Under the pieces are notes generated by a model that saw only the letters and a program-made list of their open reading frames with translations, had not been told where the DNA came from and searched no databases. A stretch of 64,000 bases of DNA from Ambrosia x helenae (taxonomy: Eukaryota > Streptophyta > Magnoliopsida > Asterales > Asteraceae). How positions within the stretch are numbered: position 1 is the stretch's first letter; every line of letters begins with the position of its first letter. The translations under genes were made by a program, and so were the position numbers. The stretch lies in NCBI GenBank assembly GCA_030844895.1, contig CM061223.1, forward strand, positions 18,969,946-19,033,945, read 5' to 3'. Below are positions 40,753 through 50,233 of this stretch, in pieces.

Positions 40753-43363
40753 TGTCACACCCTCAAAATCCACTTGCGGTGTTTTACCGCGAGGCGCATG
40801 ACAAACCAGGATCCAAACCAACGATCACAATAAACAAGTCTAACATGAACATAATGCAATTTCAAAACAATGTTTAAAATCCCCGTTTACTGCGGAAGCT
40901 TATTCAAAACAATATTCAATAATAAACCAATGTTCAACGTTTGTAAAACCATGCAATCCTAACTAGACGCCGTGCAGACGCGTGCGCCCTAGTCCCATTG
41001 TGCTACCTTAGCGACCTGAGAAAACATGTAAAAGTTTACGTCAGCACAAAAATGCTGGTGAGTTTACAGGTTTTGTAATCCAAGTACCAAGTCAACCTGT
41101 CCATACTATAACAAATCGAAAACCAGTGTACGCTAGCTAGGCGTATGTTTTGTTACTACCACGATTGGAAAACCATTACTAACTCGTAAACCAAATGTGT
41201 GCCCGATGTAGTAACCCTGTTGTTCCTGTTGTTCCTGTTTGAGACAATATGCACCCGCCGACCCTCCAAGTCGACGAGCGGGGTTGGTCACTCCCAATAG
41301 CGCTATTCACATTTCCCCGTTGTGCAAACCCGCACATTCATGGTTCCCCCCCGGGACTTCCAAGGATCGTGTAGTACACAATAGAAACTCATAGTATGAC
41401 AGTAGTTACCAAATAATCGTTTTAACACATGTTTTCTCCCCCGAAAATGTGAAACCAGTTTAAAAGAGGGGCCGTAAACTCACCTTAAGTTGCGTTACTT
41501 CGTAATACGAATAACTCAGCAGCTATGCTAGTCCCGTAAAGCGGCGACCTAACATATGACAGTTACAAGCACTTAGACTAATAACCCGCAGGTTAGTTAG
41601 TCCCTAGATGTCCAGACCATAACCAAGTTCGTTTGAAAACACCGTGACTGTTTAACTGACCCAAAGTACAAGACTCGACATCCCATTGGTGACCCGAGAC
41701 TCCCCGTGTTATGTTTACGCTCTCAAACATACAATCATGCAATCACACTTAACGTACGTTAACGCACAACAAGTTATAGCACATAGCTCACGTATCACAT
41801 AATTACATCCAAACATATGTTACCAAGTTATTAGATATGTTACGGGGTTCCTAGCATGTTCCTACATGTCAAATCGGGTCTCGGAATGCTAATTTATACT
41901 TACAGCAGCAGTACACGCGATTAGGAAAAGTCAACTAGCATTTAGGTTGGTCAACTGGCATTTAGGAAGGCTAATCGCATGTAAATACTAGCATTTAGGG
42001 CTAATCGCATGTAACTACTAGCATTTAGGGCTAATCGCATGTAACTACTAGCATTTAGGGCTAATCGCATGTAACTACTAGCATTTAGGGCTAATCGCAT
42101 GAAAGATGGGCGATTGGCCTCCTAATCGCCTCTAACATAGGCGATTAGGGTTGCTAATCGCCTGTAACCTTGCTGTTCCGGTTTTTCGCGCGTTTAACGC
42201 TCCAAATCAGATCCAGAACGTGTGTAACCATCCAATATCATCCCAACAACTATTCTAAACATGTTTAAACTAAAATCCTTCGTTTTGCCTCGTATTATCA
42301 GCCCTGCATGCAACCATGTAATCCAAACACCATACACATAGCATGAACACCACATTAACATGCATAACTATAACCCTAATAATCGATTACTCAGATTTCA
42401 TTAATCATGACATCAATATTATTCTGAACTAACCTAACAACATGTTAATCACTCATCTTTAATCACAAAAACCCTAGATATTAATCATAAACACACATAA
42501 CACATGTATGATTGTTAGAATCCGATTAATAACAATTATTAACGATTTCCAGAAAGCTTTTTCGTTTTAGAACAGGTCTGGACCATTAGGGATTGAATAA
42601 AAACGTTTATAAAGATTGCATGGATGGAAACCAAACCTTAGATTTGTGAAAGGATGATGAATTAAGCTTGAAACCTTGTGTTTTGATCAAAAATCGCGTT
42701 CCAAAGGTTGTGTGTGTGTTGGGGCGGGTTATGGGACGACTAGGGTTTGTATTATGAAGTTTAGGAGGTCAAGCATTGTATTTATAGTCGTTTTTAGTCG
42801 TCCAGCCCGTAACACGCGATTGTGCAGACTTACACGCGATTAGGAATCCTAATCGCATGTAACTTCATGCAATTAGGCCAAATCGCCAGACATTACATGC
42901 GATTGGCCTCCTAATCGCATGTAATGTTCCCCAATTGCATGCCCTATAGGCGATTAGCCTCCCCTAATCGCCTATAGGGGTTGGTTCGATGTATTTTGCG
43001 CGTTAAACCCCGTTTTAACATATGTTAACACATATTCACATACCGACAAGTCACATAATGATTGTAAACACATAACACATGTAAATACACATATTCACAC
43101 TCGTTCACCAATTCCCGGGACTCGAGACTTGTATGTTCCGTATGCCCTGACGATCCTACAAATCGTCACCGTTTGTACACTTGGTTAAGGACCGACATCT
43201 AATGAACCTCTAGACCAACATCCAATGATCTTCTAGACTAAACCGATAGTTCCCGAACCATAACCCGACTTAACTAACCCAGTTAAGTGCAATATACGCG
43301 TGACTCGCTAAGATAGACTTTCATCTAGACAACGTTGTTAACCAGAATTTGCCGGGTGTCACA
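40753..43363. mobile_element. Solo LTR, 2611 bp, flanked by AGCGA duplications
   Basis: The insertion begins TGTCACACCCTC and ends GCCGGGTGTCACA. AGCGA lies directly on both sides (40748-40752 and 43364-43368). Removing it rejoins a GC-rich palindrome (CTCGCTTTGGGGAAAGCGA then GGCGC). No coding sequence, primer site or second LTR is present. The terminal 10 bases are themselves an inverted repeat (TGTCACACCC / GGGTGTCACA), so orientation cannot be read from the ends. The style matches plant gypsy LTRs. Confidence 0.9.
41971..42105. repeat. 30-bp tandem repeat in the solo LTR
   Basis: Four adjacent copies of CTAATCGCATGTAACTACTA plus GCATTTAGGG occur at exactly 30-bp spacing (41971, 42001, 42031, 42061), then a partial copy. 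Related GCGATTAGG words recur at 42110-42165 and 42835-42985. There are no unique spacers. Confidence 0.95.
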
Positions 43364-43765
43364 AGCGAGGCGCTTGGAACACGTTTTTTTCAAACTCCCA
43401 TGCAACCTCGTATTCGGCTGACATTGATTTGACTGAAGCGCCTCGCTTTGGCCTAAGCTAGGCGCTTCAGATGGGGGTTGAAATAGAAAGTTGGGGGATG
43501 CCAATAGAAGGACCCTTTAAAGTTCAAACTACTCCATACCATTTGTTTATATTTTATTTTTAATCATATTTAAGTTTTTTAACATCACGTTATAAAATAT
43601 ATATATTTAAGATATCTATTTCGGACTATGATGATTTTAAAAAAGTGTTTATTCGTAAGGTGTGATGTTTAGAATTTTAAATAAAAATAAATTTGTGAAA
43701 TAATTTTTGAAGTAAATATCAAGTTTAAGGGGCGAGACATGTAAAATTGAAAGTTCGGATTTTAA

Positions 43766-44008
43766 GTGCATGTATGGCTCTCTATTTCCATTTCTTCTTA
43801 TAACTTTTCCCCTTTTAAAAGTTACTTATTCTCATAAGTTACAATTTGTGACTTATGACTTTTCCCTCCAAAATCTCCTTTTCAAAGCATAAAATCCCTC
43901 CATAAGTTACTTTTCAAAAAACCATCCAAACACTTTTTGTAACTTATGACTTATTAAATAAGTTAATAAGTTAAAAGGAGGTGTGGAAATAGAGAGCCAA
44001 ACATGCAC
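43766..44008. mobile_element. Tourist-like MITE, 243 bp, TAA duplications
   Basis: Ends are inverted: GTGCATGTATGGCTCTCTAT on the left matches GTGCATGTTTGGCTCTCTAT on the opposite strand at the right. TAA flanks both ends (43763-43765 and 44009-44011). The interior is made of ACTTATGA and AAGTTA words in both orientations. No coding capacity. Confidence 0.88.
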
Positions 44009-44043
44009 TAAATGTGTTTGCACGCTTTTATTAAGAGAGTTTT

Positions 44044-44262
44044 TTTTTTTTGAACGACTAACAAATTGGAATCACTCACGGACACTGGAGTATCATCGTG
44101 CCATCAGTGTTGCCACGCGATCATATTCCACCACCAAGTCACCAATTCAGAAGGAAACTCATAATTATTAGAAAACCCCCTTTGTGAGATTCGAACCCAG
44201 GACCTTATAGTCCTTAATTCTTATCTCACCACCAAGATACCACTAGGCTATAATGCCTTGGG
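44044..44262 (-). mobile_element. tRNA-derived SINE with target duplication TAAGAGAGTTT
   Basis: On the minus strand the head has an A box (TAGCCTAGTGG) and B box (GGTTCGAATCTC). About 220 bp later it ends TTTGTTAGTCGTTC plus an A run. TAAGAGAGTTT occurs on both sides (44032-44042 and 44263-44273), an 11-bp target duplication. The 3' end is shared with the SINE at 60918 (TTTGTTGGCCGTTC plus A). Confidence 0.9.
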
Positions 44263-44359
44263 TAAGAGAGTTTATTTTTAGGATCAAATTCGTTTAACCT
44301 TAACCATATTAAAGCTTTTTACAAAAAAACTCTTACTCATTTATGCCACTAACGGCGCA

Positions 44360-45446
44360 ACAATTACCGAATTAACAGTTTTTTTAAGGATAATCCCTTT
44401 TGTAAATGTCCCATTTTTTAGTTACTAGTGGGGTGCCCACGCGATGCAACGGGAAACACAACACTTAGGTTGGTGATTTAGGGGTACATAATCAAGTTGT
44501 ATCAAAGGAATAACGTTAAACCATTTAGTTGACCAATACAACAGTTTACTACAAATTGTGCCATATTTTCATTATACATATATAGCTACAAAAGAGAAAA
44601 AGAGAAAGATCTTATTCTTTATAAAGTATGCCGTATCTACCTTTCAATGTGATAATATAAAAGGAAAACATTCATTTTTTGTTGATGATGTTTATCGAAA
44701 TACTACGGTTAGTTAGTCAGCCTATTATTTATGGTAAAAAGAAGTTGTGGTTTTGTTCCAGCGAGAACAATTTTTAAGGCTTGTGCTTGTGGTTACGCTT
44801 CTTTTTATGTGGATAAGATATATTTACATATTCATACTTGTAAATTATGTATCAATGTCATGCAACAAATTCGGGTTAAATATTTAGCGAATTAGTTTTC
44901 ACATAACTAAGCAAGCCAAAATTATGGAACTGCTGAGAACAATAAAAAGAGAAAAGTACTATGAATATAGTTTCAAAATATGTGTTAAATATATCAACAA
45001 TAACCCATATTTTGGATTTCATGATATAAAACAATGAGTAGAGGGCCTATTGACCGCAAATAAGAGGACACACTTGATATAACTTACAAAAACTGAACTC
45101 CCATATATAAAAATTTTGTAACTACGAAAATGATTATTTACTAAAGGATTATTGAAAAGAAACCAAGACTTAGACTTTCAAAAGCACCGATGAATATTGA
45201 GAAAAATACATTCAGTCCATCAATTTAAAATTACCAGGCAATAGCGTAATTGACTAAGAAGAAAACCCTAAAATATAATCAGATATCCAAAAATCGGATA
45301 ATCCAAAATTTCGGATAATACGGATTTTTGAATTTTTCGGATTCGAATCCGGATTCAGATTTTTTTGAACACCCCTAACAATTACCCTAAGAATTAACAG
45401 TTTTTTTTTTAAGGATAATCCCTTTTGTAAATGTCCCATTCTTTAG
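44360..45446. repeat. Pair of 62-69 bp direct repeats around a ~960-bp block
   Basis: ACAATTACC...TTAACAG, a T run, then AAGGATAATCCCTTTTGTAA and ATGTCCCATT occurs at 44360-44421 and again at 45378-45446. The first copy ends at a Helitron-like 3' end: on the minus strand CGCGTGGGCACCCCACTAG at 44425-44443. The enclosed block is otherwise AT-rich and has no recognised gene. It may be a Helitron plus duplicated flank, or a tandem duplication. Confidence 0.6.
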
Positions 45447-45778
45447 ATATTAAGAGGTTAAGCCCAAGCCATTCGAGAGATTAATAAGACCATAAAAGAC
45501 TATGGCCCATTATCATTATCTTTTCGAGTCCAAGCCAATGCTATATGCATTTTGGTTTAATTCGGTAACACTCACAAAGTATAATTTTACACAAATATTG
45601 CATGATTGTTTGCATCGTATGCTAAATGATTTAGCCAACCTAGTGCTTATAAATCATAAAGAGAAACTAGCATTTTAAAAGTATATCGAATTGATATCGC
45701 AAGAACCCTATTAGTAAGAAAGTTTTACTTTAAATGTGTAGCACATTGGTAGCCATTAAGATGTCAATGTTGGGGTTT

Positions 45779-45876
45779 GTTACATATAAAATAGTATAAG
45801 GGGTAGAATGGTCAATATGTAGAATGGTCAATATGCATATTGACCATTCTACCCCTTATACTATTTTATATGTAAC
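45779..45876. repeat. Perfect 41-bp inverted repeat (hairpin)
   Basis: 45779-45819 (GTTACATATAAAATAGTATA onward, ending GGTCAATATG) is the exact reverse complement of 45836-45876. The 16-bp centre repeats the arm's last words (AGAATGGTCAATATG), so the pairing can slide by 16 bp. No terminal element signature was seen beyond the hairpin. Confidence 0.97.
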
Positions 45877-46244
45877 AGAGTTTTTATGTGATCTTGTTAA
45901 CAATTGAATACACATCAAAAATTCAAAATTAAATCTGTTGGAACCCGTTTTGACAACTTTTTAACTAAAATGACATGTATTGACCCATTATCCGACACGA
46001 TTGTTGTGTCATGCATAACCATAATACAACTACGTGAAGAGAGGTTTTTGTGCAGCCCATGTCCGGTTCATTTGGATCAATGTCCATTAGTTAGCGTTAC
46101 ATGTTTAATCAAACCAATCATATATAATAGTGCCATATTAACAAAAATTTGAACGAATTATGTTTGCTACAAGGAAAACCAAAATTAAAGCTAGTAGCTT
46201 GAAAATAAGAAGCCTAATTACTTTAGAAAAAAGAACTCACAAAA

Positions 46245-48277
46245 TCATCTTGCAGTGAAAACAGGCTCGGCATCTGCAGTAGGCTGAGTTCTTCTAGTGT
46301 ATTTAAGAAGTAAACCATCTGAAGTCAGTCCTGGAACACTAAGATCCCTGCAGCAAATACAAACAACAATTTATGTTTAATAATAATAATTGACACGGAT
46401 TATTTAGAAAGGTAAGAGAACCACACAGACCCATTGACCCGTTATCCAGCCTGCCCATTTGCACTCTTTAAAATGAATTCAAATATAAAAAATATTGGGA
46501 AGCATATCTAGGAAAGGAAAAACAACACAGTACCATTTTGACCCATTATCTAACACGTCTATTTGCCACCTTTTATATAAATTTATACATCAAAATGTTA
46601 GGAAGCAAGATCTAGTAAGGAAAACACAACACAAATCATGTTTTAACACGTTATCCAACCCGTCCATTTGCCACCCTATGTTTTAAAAAGCGTGCTTGAG
46701 GCGCAAAGCGCACCTAGGCGCAAATCCGTGCGCCTTATGTAACCCTAGGCGAGCAGTGTACGAAAAGCGCAAGAAAAGCGCACGAAAAAAAAGCGAGAAA
46801 AGCACGCTTTTTGTACACATGATGTTTTTGTGCTTAAAATTGTTATACATGTAGCTAAAAAGGTTGTACATTTTAGTTAAATCATATATATACCTTATTT
46901 GTATCTATATTTTGAGTAAATAATGCTAAAAACCTATAGCATATAAAAAAAATTATATAATTGTCTTGCGCCTCGCGTACGAAAAGCCCACCGCTTTTGC
47001 GCTTTGCGCCTCGGTTTTAGACCTCGTCGCTTTTGTGCACTTCGCGCTTTTTAAAACCAAGTTGCCACCTTTAATGTAAATTCAGATATCAAAATTTTGG
47101 AAAGCGAGATCTGCAAATGAAAACACAAAAAAGCAGTAAGGCACACAAAGAAACATAAATAAACCTGATGTAAGCGTGTAGATCCTTCCACTCCCATTTG
47201 GCCCGTTCTTTAAATAGCCTGGAAAACCGACCAGCAGGGTCTGATGGCAAAGAAGAAACACTAAAAGCATAAACCCGAGCTTGGTCACCAAGTTTTTCTA
47301 CCAAAATTTCCCCTTCCAACATATCCAAACTCACCACCATTCCTCCAGGCACTTTACTTATCCACTCCTCCATAAAACTTTTCATATCCATCTTTCCTTT
47401 AGCGAATAATATCCTTCTCGCAAAATGCACACAAACCCGTTTCTCATCCAGTTCCCAAACGCTACCATTTGTTTTACTACCATACACTTCCAAACAATGG
47501 CATGCAATCACTCGAGAGATTCCGTCATTCACTAAAGATTCCACAACCTCATTTTCATTAAGTGAACTCAAAGACCAGCCGTTTATTATTGAGTTATTTA
47601 TAAGTGTCTTTAGTACTTGGTCCATGTATTTATCATCAACAATTCTCCAATACCCATTAATCTCTAAGGCTGAAAGAACACTAAGAGCAGATTTCAGTTC
47701 ATCGTCACTAGCTTGAACCCTGTTAATTATATCATCCCATTGATACAAACCAGACTCATGCATCTCATCGTCTTCGTCACATCTGTATGGATTTTCTAAT
47801 AAAAGTGTTTTAAGTTTGTCTATTTTGGGGGAAACCTCGACTAGCTCCATGATTCCAGGAGCCACCTTAATGACAGACGCAACTGGTGGATCCTCGTCCA
47901 CTGAAAATTGTTCCGAGGGAGGTACTAAGAACACAGAATTTGAGGTTCCAACAAATTTTACAGCATATGTTTTTGATTTTGTGCAGAGGACTGTATCTTC
48001 ATTTGGCTCTCCTCTTAAGCTTACTCTGAGTTCGGAAGTATAATTAATGGTTCGCATTAAGATAATAACAAATAATGATAAAGATAATTAAAGAGAATAA
48101 CTAGAGTTATTACCTTTGGTTAATGACCTCAGGAAGAAGCTTTTCATCAAGCTCAAGAAGAAGTAGGTCATCATGAGGACCAAAAAGAGGGTGATATAAA
48201 ATCGGGATTGACGAGTTGGGTGGAACGTTTAAGACTGATTCGGCTCCTTTTGTGCAGCTAAATTCAGTCTTTTCCAT
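46245..48277 (-). CDS. DCC1: Sister chromatid cohesion protein DCC1 homologue (three exons)
   Basis: Exon 1 is 48114-48277 (MEKTEFSCTKGAESVLN start, ends at a GT donor). Exon 2 is 47165-48025 and exon 3 is 46245-46347. Introns are 48026-48113 and 46348-47164, both GT-AG, and the spliced length is 1128 nt, or 375 codons plus stop. The protein contains VLCTKSKTYAVKFVGTSNSV (the conserved N-terminal block), LLENPYRCDEDDE and ALSVLSALEINGYWRIVDD. It continues with ARRILFAKGKMDMKSFMEEW and WEWKDLHAYIR, then DLSVPGLTSDGLLLKYTRR at the end. This is the DCC1 family, normally about 390-400 residues, which with Ctf8 and Ctf18-RFC loads or unloads PCNA and supports sister chromatid cohesion in the nucleus. 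No frame breaks were seen, so it looks functional. The second intron carries tandem repeats and a foldback insertion. Confidence 0.93.
46348..47164. repeat. DCC1 intron 2: ~105-bp tandem repeats split by a foldback element
   Basis: Three copies of a unit with ACCC(G/A)TTATC, CATTTGCCAC, an A/T-rich middle and GGAAAACACAACACA follow each other from about 46436. The third copy is interrupted at about 46676 and resumes at about 47062 (TTGCCACCTTTAATG). The 386-bp insert starts TTTTAAAAAGCGTGC and ends CGCGCTTTTTAAAA, with GCGCAAAGCGC-type words in both orientations, so it is an inverted-repeat transposon remnant. A related copy is at about 49351-49715. Confidence 0.75.
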
Positions 48278-48747
48278 CCTTGGCTTATTTTAGTTATCTT
48301 CAATTAAAAGACCCAAATTAAAGAAAACACCGATATCAGAAAGCTAAATATATGACAACACAAGCATGAAAGGAACAGCCAGATAGAATACACGTCAATG
48401 AATGCTATAAATTGTGGTTAGGACTTAGGATAGATTGTCATTGTGCAGCAAACTTTTTTGTATAACAAATTAACAACCGCACACTTTTGGATGCTACAGC
48501 ATCCCTTGGCAGTATTGTGTACTAATTGTGAGGATATGTAGTCCCCCACCAAATACAGATTTTCAAATGACGGTATGCTTGTACATTCTCAAATAAAGCT
48601 AAACAAAGACTTTGGAAAACCATATGATATAATATCCTAATTAAATAACACCCTAAGCACCTTTGGAATCTTTGAAACAAATATGTATGTTGTGAACAGA
48701 ACAGAAAAGAGACAGAGAACTGGCTTGCAAGAGTTTGCTTGGTTACA
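48278..48747 (-). promoter_or_regulatory. Upstream region of DCC1
   Basis: Lies 5' of the DCC1 start on the minus strand. It should contain the promoter and 5' UTR. It is AT-rich, with no unambiguous TATA box or other motif identified. Confidence 0.4.
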
Positions 48748-49190
48748 TGGAACACACCAGTTAAGATTAGTCGCACTTATTGAGAATTGCGATAGTCAAA
48801 AGGCAATAGTTCAAAACGTGGTGATCTTCAAAAAGCGCTTATGGACCAATGTGTACAACTGTATTATGCAATTCACGCATTCTTGACATGATATTCTTAT
48901 CGAAAAGAACACCTCTCTCTCTCTCTAATATATAACGACAACCAAACTTCATTCTTATATACACACCAGTTCAGATTACGTGCAACTATTGAAGATTGCG
49001 ATAGTCAAAATGCAATGGTTCAAATGGTTGTGATATTTCGCTCGGTGGCTACCAATGAACCATTGTGACTCTTAAAAAGGCGCTTATGAACAATTGTGGC
49101 TCTTTTGCGGTTAGCGTAATATTGGTATCGTAAAGTACACCTCTCTCTCTCTCTCTTATTTATACCAACAAAACTTTGTTTCCAATAAGT
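48748..49190. repeat. ~225-bp tandem duplication ending in CT microsatellites
   Basis: ACACACCAGTT(A/C)AGATTA..GC onward, with ATTGCGATAGTCAAAA and GCGCTTATG, occurs near 48748 and again near 48960. Each copy ends in a CTCTCTCTCTCT run followed by TATA..ACCAACAAAACTT-like sequence (48912 and 49142). No gene supported. Confidence 0.75.
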
Positions 49191-49350
49191 AAAAACGTCC
49201 GTTTATACGCTGAAACTTACTATCCCTGAAAATTCAATGGCATCACCACCCGTGGAGTGTTGATAAGGTATACTGGCTATTCCTTCATTGTATTTTGGGA
49301 ACCACAAACCCAAAGCACACCGTTGACCGTTCTATTAAAAGGTGGGACCT

Positions 49351-49715
49351 TGGTTTAAAAAAGCGTGAGGCGCAGGGCTTGGGGCTTTCAGCTCAAAGCC
49401 TAGTGGAAATACAAAAGGCACCAAAAAGGTGTAAATTTCTAGGGTTTTTTTTACCTGAGGCGCGCCTCATGTAACTGGGGTGTTTTTCTGCAGAAAAGTG
49501 TTGTACCGTGGGTTTTTTTGGCTTGTACATGTAGGTAAAGTCATATAAAAAACCTGATTTGGATCTATATTTTGGGTAAATGAAGCTAAAAACCTATAGG
49601 ATATATATATAAAAAAATTTACTTAATCCCCTTGCTCCTTATGTACGAAAAGCCCGCCGCTTCTGCGCTTTGCGCCTCGGTTTTAGACCTGGTCGCTTTT
49701 TAAAACCAAGGGTAG
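49351..49715. mobile_element. Foldback element related to the DCC1 intron insert
   Basis: Begins GGTTTAAAAAAGCGTGAGGCGC and ends CGCTTTTTAAAACC. The right end GCTTCTGCGCTTTGCGCCTC plus GGTTTTAGACCT matches the intron copy at 47000-47030 closely. No coding capacity. Confidence 0.7.
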
Positions 49716-50233
49716 GGTTTTAAGGATTTCGAAGCAATAACACAACAGTATTGTTGTAATCAACTCGATCACGGCTCTTTCTTCTTTATTAATATCGAAC
49801 CGCAGCAAAAGAAAACAAGACATAGAATTATATACTCTAAGACATATATTTATGGTAAACTAATAGCCTGGAAGAGAAGCTATCCTAAACATATACAAAC
49901 TGTAATACTTAATTAAATAATAAATAAAATAAGTAGATAAGCTAAAATCGAATCTGACATAAGAAGAAATGATAAGGATTAGAAAGAGAAGGAAATGAAA
50001 AAAATACCTAAGAGATTGGAAGAAAAATAATAAGACGATAAGAAGCAAATGTTGATCCTGATGGGATTGTTGGTTGGTTGCTAGGGTTTGTTTTGGGGAA
50101 GAAAAAGGCGGAAAGTGTTTGTAGCAGTGAAGTTTTCGGAGGGAAATTACACAGTCTGAACTAGACTAGAGTGGGAATTTGGATCTCGTTTAATTAAAAA
50201 TAAAATCAATAAATAATACGAAGAATTATGCAA
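49716..50233. other. Intergenic, no gene supported
   Basis: Part of this stretch (49740-50170) has less AT bias and could be a leader or UTR of a minus-strand transcript. No open frame with family resemblance was seen. Confidence 0.35.

Larger units (their letters stand above)
30949..43550 (+). mobile_element. MULE-like composite transposon, ~12.6 kb, with nested insertions
   Basis: The left end (30949-31010) and right end (43484-43550, opposite strand) share a diverged inverted repeat. On the left it reads TCTAATT then CCCCCCAACTTCTAAATCAA, on the right TCTATTGG then CCCCCAACTTTCTATTTCAA. Just inside both ends lie GC-rich palindromes built on CGCCTCGCTTTGGCC. The interior has a MULE transposase joined to an OTU domain and a second, Athila-ORF1-like gene, both on the plus strand, plus AAT/ATT arrays. 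A Helitron and a solo LTR are nested within. The outermost base of each end and the target duplication could not be fixed. It could alternatively be two adjacent elements meeting at the palindrome cluster 36840-37290. Confidence 0.55.

Noticed and set aside
41971..42105. Regular 30-bp repeats resembling a CRISPR array
   Set aside because: Copies are directly adjacent with no unique spacers, lie in a plant LTR, and have no cas genes.
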